64,000 bases of DNA from Rathayibacter sp. Leaf185. GTDB lineage: Bacteria; Actinomycetota; Actinomycetes; Actinomycetales; Microbacteriaceae. The stretch lies in contig NZ_LMPP01000002.1 in assembly GCF_001423885.1 (NCBI RefSeq), positions 132,575 through 196,574 of the forward strand. Reading direction: 5' to 3'. Under the pieces are notes generated by a model that saw only the letters and a list, made by a program, of their open reading frames with translations, was not told the origin of the DNA and did not search any database. The position numbers and the translations under genes were made by a program. Shown one piece after another: positions 42,251-50,502 of this stretch (positions are counted from its first letter, which is position 1; every line of letters starts with the position of its first letter).

Positions 42251-43757
42251 CGCGGCGCCGGCCCTCGTGATGGAGGGCGTCACCAAGTCCTTCGCCGGAG
42301 TGCCGGTGCTGCGCGGCGTCGGGCTCACCCTCGGCCGCGGCGAGGTCGTCGCGCTCGTGGGTGAGAACGGCGCCGGCAAGTCGACGCTGATCAAGATCCT
42401 CACGGGTCTGTACTCGGCCGACGCCGGATCGATCGCGATCGACGGAGCGCCGGTCGCGATCACGGCGCCGCGCGACGCCGAGCGGGCCGGGATCCGGGTC
42501 GTGCACCAGGATCGCCACCTCGCCGGCCGGCTCACCGTCGCCGAGCAGCTCTACCTCGGTCACGAGGGGCTGCGCCGCAGAGGCACGTCGGCGGAGGCGG
42601 TGCTCGGCGAGCTCGTCGGGCTCTCGGTCCGCGGCGACACCCTGGTCGACGACCTCACCGTCGCCGAGCAGCAGCAGCTGCAGATCGCGCGGGCGCTGCT
42701 CGTCGAGCCGCGCATCCTCGTGCTCGACGAGCCGACCGCGCCGCTGGCCGCCGCGGAGGTGGAGGCGCTGTTCGCGTCGATCCGCAGGCTCCAGGCGCGC
42801 GGCGTCTCGGTGATCTACATCTCGCACTACCTGCAGGAGGTGCAGCGCATCGCGAGTCGTGTGGTCGTGCTGCGCAACGGAGCCACTGTGGGCAGCATCG
42901 ACCTGATCGACGGCGACGCCGAGCAGGGCGCCCGGATCGTCGAGCTGATGCTCGGCCGCGATGTCGAGGAGTTCGCGATCCGCTCCGACCGGGTGGTCGC
43001 CTCCGATGTCGCCCCCCTGCTCGAGCTCGAGGCGCTCACCGTGCCCGGTGCGCTCGCCGCGCTCGACCTGGTCGTGCGGCCCGGCGAGATCGTCGGCGTG
43101 ACCGGCCTGGTCGGCTCCGGTGTCGACGTGCTGGCGGATGCCGTGGTCGGCCTGACCCGCCGCGGGGGCCGCGTGCGCGTGGCCGGCTCCGCGACCGCGA
43201 CTGCTCGCGCCTTCGTCGCCGCGGGTGGCGGCTACGTGCCCAGCGACCGGCGCCGCGACGGCGTGCTGGTGGCGCACACGATCAGGGAGAACCTCTCGAT
43301 CGCCTCCCTCTCGCGGATCAGCCGGTGGGGCGTCCTGCCCAGCCGTCGACGCGACCGGGCTCTGGCCGTCGAGCAGATCGCCGCGCTGGACGTGCGGCCC
43401 GCGAACCCGGAGGCCGTTGTCGGCACGCTCTCGGGCGGCAACCAGCAGAAGGTCGCCATCGGCAAGTGGCTCGCCGCCGAGTCGCGGGTGTTCGTGCTCG
43501 ATCAGCCCACCGCCGGTGTCGACGTCGGTAGCCGCGCCGCGATCTACGCCCTGGTCAACCGCCTCGTCGACGAGGGCGCCGGCATCCTGCTCGTCTCGCT
43601 CGACCTCGAGGAGCTCGTGGGCCTCGCCGACCGCGTCGTGGTGCTGCACCGCGGCGAGGTGCGCGCCGAGCTGCCGCGCGCCGAGCTCAGCATCGACCGG
43701 GTGCTCGCGATCGCCTCCGGCGCTCTTCTGCCGGGATCACTGGAGGCCGCATCATGA
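42243..43757 (+). CDS. ribose-type ABC transporter ATPase (two domains)
   Basis: 504 residues of the RbsA/MglA type. Domain 1 has Walker A GENGAGKST at about residue 40 and Walker B ILVLDEPTAPL; domain 2 has the degenerate nucleotide site usual in the family (GLVGSGVDVLADAVVG) and signature LSGGNQQKVAIGKWL. The signature of domain 1 is altered (TVAEQQQLQIARAL). GTG start overlaps the binding protein stop by 8 bp. Two internal Met, no Cys. Confidence 0.92.
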   Translation: MSSAAPALVMEGVTKSFAGVPVLRGVGLTLGRGEVVALVGENGAGKSTLIKILTGLYSADAGSIAIDGAPVAITAPRDAERAGIRVVHQDRHLAGRLTVAEQLYLGHEGLRRRGTSAEAVLGELVGLSVRGDTLVDDLTVAEQQQLQIARALLVEPRILVLDEPTAPLAAAEVEALFASIRRLQARGVSVIYISHYLQEVQRIASRVVVLRNGATVGSIDLIDGDAEQGARIVELMLGRDVEEFAIRSDRVVASDVAPLLELEALTVPGALAALDLVVRPGEIVGVTGLVGSGVDVLADAVVGLTRRGGRVRVAGSATATARAFVAAGGGYVPSDRRRDGVLVAHTIRENLSIASLSRISRWGVLPSRRRDRALAVEQIAALDVRPANPEAVVGTLSGGNQQKVAIGKWLAAESRVFVLDQPTAGVDVGSRAAIYALVNRLVDEGAGILLVSLDLEELVGLADRVVVLHRGEVRAELPRAELSIDRVLAIASGALLPGSLEAAS

Positions 43758-44764
43758 CCCTCACCGCCACGCCCCCGCAGACGGAGGCTGATGCCGCGCC
43801 GCGCGCACGTCGCCGCGGCATCGGAGCGCTCGCCCTGATCGGCTACCTCGTCGTCCTCGTCGAGATCGTGCTGTTCAGCGTGGCCTCGCCGGTCTTCGCG
43901 ACGGGCGGCAACGTCTCGACGATCCTGATCCAGGCGGTCGTGCCCGCGATCGCGGGCTTCGGCCTGGCGATCGTGGTGATCACGGGCGGCGACGACGTGG
44001 TCCGCGGAGGCATCGACCTCGCCTCCGGCCCGATCGTCGGCCTCTCGGGGGTCGTCGCGGCCGTCGCGCTGACCGCCGGTCTCGGAGCGATCCCGGCCGT
44101 GCTGCTCGCCCTGCTGGTCTCGGTGGGCTTCGGAGCGATCAGCGGCACCGCCGTCACCCTCGGGCTCCGCCCGCTGCTGGCCACGCTCGCCGTGTCCGGC
44201 ATCGTCGGCTCCGTGGTCTTCCTCGCCACCGACAATGTGAAGGTGCCGGTCGCCGATCCGCTGTTCGACTGGCTGCGGGGCGGTGCGGTGCTCGGCGTTC
44301 CCGCGCCGGTCGTGGTGCTCGCGGTGGTCACCGTGGTGACCGCGCTCGCCGTCGGGCGGACGCCGTGGGGGACCCGCAGCTACGCGGTCGGGCAGAACCC
44401 GACGGCGGCGAGCGTCGCGGGCGTGCCCGTCTGGCGCTACGTCTTCACCAGCTATCTGCTGTCGGGGCTGCTGGCGGGGATCGCGGGCCTGCTGCTCGCC
44501 GCCCGCCTCGCCGCCGCGGTACCCGGGATCGGCAACCAGATCCTGCTCGACATCATCGTCACCGCCTACCTCTCGGTCGTGTTCTCGCGCCGCTTCGTGG
44601 TGACCATCGGAGGCACGCTGCTCGCCGCGGTCTTCGTCGCCGCGCTCGGCAACGGCTTCACCCTGATCGGAGTCGACAGCCAGTGGGTCGGCGCGATCAA
44701 GGGGCTTCTCATCCTGCTCGTCCTCGGCCTCGCGGCACTGCGAGAGAGAGGGGTCCGCTCGTGA
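43754..44764 (+). CDS. ribose-type ABC transporter permease 1
   Basis: 336 residues with about eight to ten membrane segments of the RbsC family (BPD_transp_2). Blocks: FGLAIVVITGGDDVVRGGIDLASGPIVGL and GTRSYAVGQNPTAASVAGVPV. By reading it has no internal Met and no Cys at all, very unusual in a membrane protein of this size. ATGA overlap with the ATPase gene. Confidence 0.9.
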   Translation: MTLTATPPQTEADAAPRARRRGIGALALIGYLVVLVEIVLFSVASPVFATGGNVSTILIQAVVPAIAGFGLAIVVITGGDDVVRGGIDLASGPIVGLSGVVAAVALTAGLGAIPAVLLALLVSVGFGAISGTAVTLGLRPLLATLAVSGIVGSVVFLATDNVKVPVADPLFDWLRGGAVLGVPAPVVVLAVVTVVTALAVGRTPWGTRSYAVGQNPTAASVAGVPVWRYVFTSYLLSGLLAGIAGLLLAARLAAAVPGIGNQILLDIIVTAYLSVVFSRRFVVTIGGTLLAAVFVAALGNGFTLIGVDSQWVGAIKGLLILLVLGLAALRERGVRS

Positions 44765-45777
44765 CCGCGCTCGCCGTCCTGCCCGTCGGAGAGTCGCGCC
44801 GCGCCCTCGCCGTCCGCCTGCTCGCCCCCGCGACCGTCGTGGTCCTCCTCGCCGTCTTCGGCGCCGGCGTCCCCGGCTACTTCGCGCCGACCAACCTGCT
44901 CAACGTGGCGAGCGCCGGCGCCCTCCTGCTGATGGCGGCCTGCGCGATGACCCTCGTGGTCCGCGCGGGCGGCATCGACCTCTCGATCGGCATCGCGATC
45001 GACCTGGCCGCGCTGGCCGCGACGGCGCTGATCGCCGACGGCTACGTCACCTGGTTCGCGGTCCTGCTCGGGCTCGGCTTCGGGATGCTCGCGGGCGTCG
45101 TGAACGCGGTGCTGGTGATCGTCTTCCGCATCCGCGCGTTCCTCGCCACTCTCTCGGTCTGGTTCATCGGCACCAGCGCGCAGCAGCTGCTCACCGGCGG
45201 CGGCGCGCCGATCTACCTGCGCCGCCAGGAGACGCCCGACGCGTTCGCCGCCTGGGGCAACGCGACCGTTCTGGGCATCGGAACGCCGGTGCTGCTGGCC
45301 GTCGCCGTCGCCGTCGTGGTCTGGCTGCTGCTCGACCACACCCGCTGGGGCCGCGTGCTGACCGCCGCGGGGGAGCAGCCGGGAGCGACGCGGATCGCCG
45401 GGCGGCGCGTGGGGATCTCGCTCGCCTCCGCCTTCATCGTCGCGGCGCTGATCGGTGCGCTGGCCGGGATCGTGCTCGCCTCGCGCAGCTACGGCTTCTC
45501 GCCGGCGAGCGGCCAGCTCTACGTGCTCGACGCGATCGGGGCGGTGTTCATCGGAGCGACCCTCTCCGCGCACGGGCGGCCGAACGTGCTGGGCACCGCG
45601 ATCGGCGTGCTGATCTTCGGCCTGATCAACAACGGACTCGTGCTGCTCGGCGTCTCGTTCTACTGGCAGGGTCTGGTCCGCGGCTCCGTGCTGCTGCTGC
45701 TCCTGCTGGCCACGTCGCTGCTGCGCCGCGAGTCGATCGCGCCGCCGCTGCGGACGCTGCTGTCGTCGCGGAGCTGA
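44761..45777 (+). CDS. ribose-type ABC transporter permease 2
   Basis: 338 residues of the same family: CAMTLVVRAGGIDLSIGIAIDLAAL and GRVLTAAGEQPGATRIAGRRVG. GTG start overlaps the stop of permease 1. Three internal Met, one Cys. Two different permeases suggest a heterodimeric membrane domain. Last gene of the operon. Confidence 0.9.
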   Translation: MTALAVLPVGESRRALAVRLLAPATVVVLLAVFGAGVPGYFAPTNLLNVASAGALLLMAACAMTLVVRAGGIDLSIGIAIDLAALAATALIADGYVTWFAVLLGLGFGMLAGVVNAVLVIVFRIRAFLATLSVWFIGTSAQQLLTGGGAPIYLRRQETPDAFAAWGNATVLGIGTPVLLAVAVAVVVWLLLDHTRWGRVLTAAGEQPGATRIAGRRVGISLASAFIVAALIGALAGIVLASRSYGFSPASGQLYVLDAIGAVFIGATLSAHGRPNVLGTAIGVLIFGLINNGLVLLGVSFYWQGLVRGSVLLLLLLATSLLRRESIAPPLRTLLSSRS

Positions 45778-45803
45778 GGACGGCGCGCGGCTGACCGGCC
45801 CTG

Positions 45804-46544
45804 CTAGGCGGCGTCTCGGCGAGATCCGGGCTCCTTGCCCACCGGCAGCACGACGGCCGGGCACGGAGGCGCGGTCAGGAGCTCGTGCGCGACGGCAGCA
45901 CGGCCGTGCCGGCCACCGCCGATCACCAGGAGACTCGCGTGCCGGGCCGCCCGATCCAGAACCGCGGCCGGGAAGCCCTCGGTGACCACGCTCCGCACGG
46001 TGAGCGCGGGATGCGCCAGCCGGGCCGCCGCTGTCGCGCTCTCGACGAGGCTGCGGCCCGCGGAGGCGACGCGCTCGGCGTGCGTCTCGGCCGACATCAG
46101 CGCCGGATCCCACATGTTGACCGGCGACACCGCGTGGACGATCACGAGTTCCTCGCCGAGCGCGTCCGCCTCCGACGCGGCGAACAGCACGGCCTCGCGA
46201 TCGGCGTCGCCGACACCGACGACGACTCCGGAGCGCGTGCCGGGCACGACCAGGGGGACGATCGCGACCGGACAGTGCGCGCGGGGCGCGACCGCGAAGG
46301 CGGGAGAGTGGCGGAACTCGTGCGACGCGTCCTCACGGGAATGCGCTCCCACCACGATCATCCGCGCGGTCCGGGACTCCTCGACGAGCCGGTGGACGGT
46401 GTCGGCGGGCTTCGTGGCGGTGCTCTCGACGATCTGCAGCGCGGAGGCGTCGAGACCCAGGCGACCCGCTCGGCTCCGCGCCCACTCCACGGCCTGACGT
46501 CCTTCCCGTGTGGTCGCCGCTCCGATCACGATCCTGTCGTCCAT
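45804..46544 (-). CDS. universal stress protein, two UspA domains
   Basis: 246 residues. Two UspA-like domains: the first ends MIVVGAHSREDASHEF (ATP-type loop GxxS partly changed), the second ends LVIGGGRHGRAAVAHELLTAPPCPAVVLP. The first half has a shortened start. Such proteins respond to starvation or stress and may bind ATP. GAGG lies upstream of the ATG. The region 46545-46715 shows no gene. Confidence 0.82.
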   Translation of the reverse strand: MDDRIVIGAATTREGRQAVEWARSRAGRLGLDASALQIVESTATKPADTVHRLVEESRTARMIVVGAHSREDASHEFRHSPAFAVAPRAHCPVAIVPLVVPGTRSGVVVGVGDADREAVLFAASEADALGEELVIVHAVSPVNMWDPALMSAETHAERVASAGRSLVESATAAARLAHPALTVRSVVTEGFPAAVLDRAARHASLLVIGGGRHGRAAVAHELLTAPPCPAVVLPVGKEPGSRRDAA

Positions 46545-46715
46545 CAGTACTCCTCGACTCTGCCGGCGGCCACCTCGGCACGTCGCGTGATCCGAGCATG
46601 CTCCTCTCCGACAGGCGCCACGGGAGGGGTTGCTGCCAGTCCTTTCAGCCCGTCGGGCGGGGCGACAGCCGGCTCTCGGCCGGCACGGCGGCCTCGAACG
46701 GATCGATCGGCTCCG

Positions 46716-47846
46716 TCAGCCCCGCAGGCCGTCCACGAACTCGCGGATGTCGGCCACCAGGAGCTCCGGCTCCTCGAGCGCCGCGAAATGGCCGCCGCGC
46801 TCGGGCACGTCGGTCCACCGCACGATCGTGTGCGCATCCTCGACGAAGCGGCGGATGCCGATGTCGTGCGCGAAGCAGATCACCGCCGTCGGCACGCCCG
46901 AATCCTCGGGAACCGCGCCCCACTCCGCCTCCTGTGCGTAGCCGACGTAGGCGGCCGAGCCCGCGGTCGCGGTGAACCAGTACAGCGACGCGTTCGCGAG
47001 CAGGAACTCCAGCCCGACGACGTCCTCCGCGGCGGCCTCGAGCGGATGAGTCCACGCTCGGAACTTGTCGATCTGCCACGCGAGCTGCGCGGCGGGGGAA
47101 TCGCTGAGCAGCTCGCCGACGAGCCCCGGCCGGGTCGACTGGATCGCGATGTAGCCGAACTCGTTCCGCATGAACTCGCCGATCCTCCGCAGCCGGTCCT
47201 GCTCGAGCGGAGTGAGCGAGGCGGCGGTCTCGTCGTCGACCTCGGGCGTGAAGCCGAGGGTCCCGTTCACGTGCACGCCGATCACGCGGTCGGGTGCGAC
47301 CCGCGCGACCTCGGGCGCGACTCCGGCCCCGAGGTCACCGCCCTGCACGGCGAACCGGTCGTAGCCGAGCCTGGTCATCAGCTCCGCCCAGGTCTCGGCG
47401 ATCCGCCGCGTCGTCCAGCCTCCGGAAGTGAGCGGCGACGAGAATCCGAAGCCGGGGAGGGAGGGGATCACCACATCGAATCCGGCCCCGGTCAGCGGCT
47501 CGATCAGCCCGAGCAGCTCGAGGTAGGAGCCGGGCCAGCCGTGCGTGAGCAGCAGCGGGACGGCGCCGGGCGCCTCCGACCGCACGTGCACGAAATGGAT
47601 CGTCTGCCCGTCGATGACGGTGGTGAACTGCGGCGCCTCGTTCAGCTGCTCCTGGTAGCCGGGCCAGTCGAAGTCGGCCCAGGCGTCCACGAGCCCGCGG
47701 AGGTAGCCGGTCGGCACTCCGGTGGCCCAGTCGTCACCGGGCAGGGGCTCGGGGAGGCGCGTGCTGCGCAGTCGCGCGCGCAGGTCGTCGACGGCGCTCG
47801 CCGCGATGTCGACGCGGAAGGGGTGGATGCTCGCTGCTTCGCTCAT
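46716..47846 (-). CDS. epoxide hydrolase-family alpha/beta hydrolase with EHN domain
   Basis: 376 residues. The N-terminal EHN lid domain (PF06441) is seen in LRARLRSTRLPEPLPGDDWATG. The hydrolase core has the oxyanion motif HGWPGSYLELL, nucleophile Asp in VQGGDLGAG at about residue 175 and the His in ERGGHFAALE near the C-terminus. It hydrolyses epoxides to diols, like juvenile-hormone and microsomal types; substrate unknown. Start ATG 47846 with GGTGGAG upstream. Divergent from the WYL regulator at 47903, so probably controlled by it. Confidence 0.87.
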   Translation of the reverse strand: MSEAASIHPFRVDIAASAVDDLRARLRSTRLPEPLPGDDWATGVPTGYLRGLVDAWADFDWPGYQEQLNEAPQFTTVIDGQTIHFVHVRSEAPGAVPLLLTHGWPGSYLELLGLIEPLTGAGFDVVIPSLPGFGFSSPLTSGGWTTRRIAETWAELMTRLGYDRFAVQGGDLGAGVAPEVARVAPDRVIGVHVNGTLGFTPEVDDETAASLTPLEQDRLRRIGEFMRNEFGYIAIQSTRPGLVGELLSDSPAAQLAWQIDKFRAWTHPLEAAAEDVVGLEFLLANASLYWFTATAGSAAYVGYAQEAEWGAVPEDSGVPTAVICFAHDIGIRRFVEDAHTIVRWTDVPERGGHFAALEEPELLVADIREFVDGLRG

Positions 47847-47891
47847 GTCTCCACCCTGTGCGCCATTGCGGTCACAATACGGCCGCGATGT

Positions 47892-47905
47892 CATGATGGA
47901 TCATG
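47892..47905. promoter_or_regulatory. palindromic operator overlapping the WYL regulator start
   Basis: CATGATGGATCATG has perfect 6-bp arms and overlaps the ATG at 47903. Binding here would block both the regulator and the divergent epoxide hydrolase gene. Confidence 0.45.
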
Positions 47906-48895
47906 TCGCGCACCACCGGACGCACCCTGGAGCTGCTCGGCCTGCTGCAGACGCGCCGCGACTGGAGCGGTGCCGAGCTGTGCGGACGGCTCGGTGTGAG
48001 CGCACGCACCCTCCGCCGCGACGTCGACGATCTGCGCGGCCTCGGCTACGGCATCGACTCGGTGCCGGGTGTCGGCGGCGGGTACCGCCTCGGGATCGGC
48101 GCGTCCGTCCCTCCGCTGGTGCTGTCGACGGAGGAGGCGGTCGCGATCGCGGTCGGGCTGCGGGCCGCGGCGAGCACCACGGTCACCGGCATCGAGGACG
48201 CCGCCGCGCGCGCCCTGGTCAAGCTCGAGCAGTCGCTGTCGGCCGGGACCCGCGAGCGGATCACCGCGGTGGAGCGCGCCGTGCTGACCCTGGGCGGCTC
48301 GGTCGAGCCGGTCGACCTCGACACCGTGGTGACGATCGCCCGCGCGATCCGTGATGCGCGCAGCCTCCGGATCGACTACACCCGGCATGACGGCGAGGAG
48401 GTGCGCCGCACGATCCAGCCGCACCGCATCGTGCACACGGGCTCGCGCTGGTACGTGGTCGCGCGCGACGCCGACCGCGACGCCTGGCGCACGCTGCGTC
48501 TCGACCGGCTCGTGCCGCGCCTCCCGCTCGCCGAGCCGTTCACCCCGCAGGCCGTCCCCGACGAGGCCGTCCGCGACTTCGCGTCGCGCAGCATCTCGGT
48601 CGCGCCCTATCCGCACCGCTACCGGGTCCGGATGCACGCGCCGGCCGCCCGGGTCTCGGCGCTGTTCGGGCCCGCGGTGGCGCGGGTGACGGCGGTCGAC
48701 GAGGGCTCGTGCGAGCTGGAGGCGGGGGCCGCGTCCCCGGAGCAGTTCGCGCTCTACATCGGCACGGCGGGCATCGACTTCGACGTGCTCGAGGGCGAGG
48801 ACCTGCGCGCCGCCCTCGCGACGATCGGCGAGCGCCTGATCCGGGCGGGGCTCAGCCCGCGAGAGCCCGCGTCCGCTGCACCGCCCAGACCGTGA
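47903..48895 (+). CDS. WYL-domain transcriptional regulator (DeoR-type HTH)
   Basis: 330 residues. N-terminal HTH: WSGAELCGRLGVSARTLRRDVDDLRGLGYGID; the WYL domain spans about residues 140-215 with RIDYTRHDGEEV, then PHRIVHTGSRWYVVARDADRDAWRTLRLDRL. WYL domains bind nucleic acids or small ligands. It probably controls the divergent epoxide hydrolase gene. Its 3' end overlaps the MFS gene by 44 nt. Confidence 0.88.
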   Translation: MSRTTGRTLELLGLLQTRRDWSGAELCGRLGVSARTLRRDVDDLRGLGYGIDSVPGVGGGYRLGIGASVPPLVLSTEEAVAIAVGLRAAASTTVTGIEDAAARALVKLEQSLSAGTRERITAVERAVLTLGGSVEPVDLDTVVTIARAIRDARSLRIDYTRHDGEEVRRTIQPHRIVHTGSRWYVVARDADRDAWRTLRLDRLVPRLPLAEPFTPQAVPDEAVRDFASRSISVAPYPHRYRVRMHAPAARVSALFGPAVARVTAVDEGSCELEAGAASPEQFALYIGTAGIDFDVLEGEDLRAALATIGERLIRAGLSPREPASAAPPRP

Positions 48896-50048
48896 GCGCG
48901 AAGCCCAGCACGCTCGCGGCCACGACGAGCAGCGCCGTCCAGCCGCCCGACTGCCAGAGCACGCCCGCGAGCGCCGACCCGAGCGCGCCGCCGGCGAAGT
49001 TGCCCACGATGTAGACCGTGTTGAGGCGGCTGCGCGCCGCAGGATCGATCGACAGCATCCGCGTCTGCGCGAGCACCTGCACGGCCTGCAGCCCGATCGA
49101 GAAGACGCCGACCGCCACCAGCACGACCACGATCGACGCGGCACCGATGCCGGCGATCACGAGTCCGAGCAGTGCCACCGCCAGGCCGATTCCGAGCGCC
49201 GGCAGCGAGAGCCCCCGGTCGAACAGGCGCCCGACCCGCTGCGCCGAGATCGCACCGGCGATGCCGACCAGGCTCACCAGCCCGATCGCCGTCGCCGAGT
49301 AGGAGTAGGGGGCGCTGCTGAGGAGGAAGGTCAGACCCGTCCAGAACAGGGTGAACGCGCACATCGCCGAGCCGCCGAGCAGCACCGTCACCCGCACCGC
49401 GCGGCTTCCGGCGACGGTCCGCAGCACCGAGCCGAGCAGCGTCGAGTAGCGCACGCGCTCCCGCGGGGGCAGGCTCGGCAGGCGCCGCGCCATGACGAGA
49501 GCAAGCACGAGCATCAGCACCGCGGCTCCCGCGAAGACGGCGCGCCAGCCGAGCAGGTCGGCGACGATCCCGCTGATCGCCCGCGAGATCAGAAGCCCCA
49601 GCATGAGGCCGGAGGCGACCGTGCCGAGCACGCGGCCGCGCTGCTCGTCACTCGCGAGGTCGCCGGCGAGCGGAGTGAGCAGCTGCCCGGCGACGGTCGT
49701 CACGCCGATCATCGCGAGGGTCGTGAGCAGCACGGGGAACGCCGGCGCGAGGGCCGTCGCGGCGAGGAACACCGCCGCCAGGACCATCAGCGCGGGGATC
49801 ATCCGCCGGCGGTTCAGCGTGTCGCCGAGCGGAACGAGGAAGAAGACGCCGAGGGCGTAGCCGACCTGTGTGACGGTGACCAGCAGTCCCGCCGCGCTCG
49901 TCGTCACGCCGAAGGAGCCGGCGATGACGCCGAGCAGGGGCTGGGCCCAGTAGAGGTTGCCGACGGCTGCGCCGCCGGCGATCGCGAAGAGGAGCGTGAG
50001 GCCGGGCGGCATGTCGGGCGAGGTGCGGGCCGAGGTGCGGGTCGTCAC
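48852..50048 (-). CDS. major facilitator superfamily transporter
   Basis: 398 residues and twelve predicted membrane segments. The MFS loop 2-3 motif appears as VPLGDTLNRRRMIP and its second-half relative as QRVGRLFDRGLSL. The YNFM/arabinose-efflux-like start GNLYWAQPLLGVIAGSFGVT suggests a drug or metabolite exporter. GTG start overlaps the stop of the CMD-family gene (GTGA). No substrate can be named. Confidence 0.87.
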   Translation of the reverse strand: MTTRTSARTSPDMPPGLTLLFAIAGGAAVGNLYWAQPLLGVIAGSFGVTTSAAGLLVTVTQVGYALGVFFLVPLGDTLNRRRMIPALMVLAAVFLAATALAPAFPVLLTTLAMIGVTTVAGQLLTPLAGDLASDEQRGRVLGTVASGLMLGLLISRAISGIVADLLGWRAVFAGAAVLMLVLALVMARRLPSLPPRERVRYSTLLGSVLRTVAGSRAVRVTVLLGGSAMCAFTLFWTGLTFLLSSAPYSYSATAIGLVSLVGIAGAISAQRVGRLFDRGLSLPALGIGLAVALLGLVIAGIGAASIVVVLVAVGVFSIGLQAVQVLAQTRMLSIDPAARSRLNTVYIVGNFAGGALGSALAGVLWQSGGWTALLVVAASVLGFALTVWAVQRTRALAG

Positions 50049-50371
50049 GCGGCGGTGTCCTCCGCGAACACGCGCTGCGCCACGTCGATGGCCGACAGGG
50101 CCTTCGGCCGGCCGGCGCGGAAGGCGAGGCGGGTGACGATCTCCACGGTCTCCTCCTCGATCAGTCCGTTCACACGTCCCATCCTGACGTGCGATTCGAG
50201 CTGCACGACACTCCCACCGGTGACGAGGGAGGCGATCGTGACGAGGCTGCGGTCGCGCGGGGCGGGCTCCGGGCGCTCCCGGACGTCGAGGACCTTCTCG
50301 GTCAGGTCGACGACCTGCGGCGCGGCCTCGCCGATCGTGGCGCGGGGAGGGCCGGGGGTGAGGTCGGGCAT
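50045..50371 (-). CDS. carboxymuconolactone decarboxylase-like protein
   Basis: 108 residues with the CMD-domain pattern PAPRDRSLVTIASLVTGG, LESHVRMGRVNGLIEEETVEIVTRLAFRAGRPKALSAI. The CxxC of AhpD-type peroxidases is missing, so it belongs to the decarboxylase-like group. GAGAGGA lies upstream of the ATG. Together with the MFS gene it forms an operon divergent from the MmyB-type regulator, a common arrangement in actinobacteria. Confidence 0.85.
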   Translation of the reverse strand: MPDLTPGPPRATIGEAAPQVVDLTEKVLDVRERPEPAPRDRSLVTIASLVTGGSVVQLESHVRMGRVNGLIEEETVEIVTRLAFRAGRPKALSAIDVAQRVFAEDTAA

Positions 50372-50502
50372 GGGGATCCTCTCGTGAGCGGACGGTGCCG
50401 CACGACCAGGGAAGCCGTCCCCGGGGGTGCGGGGGAGTCACTGTCCAGACGTGTCCTGGCAAGGAACCCTTCGCGCCGCGGGGGCGTCGTAGCGTGAGAC
50501 CC

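Noticed and set aside
28895-45777. Rhamnose genes and the organosulfur block as one catabolic island
   Set aside because: The rhamnose genes have their own promoter, regulator and normal Met content, and a hairpin separates the two; only neighbourhood links them.
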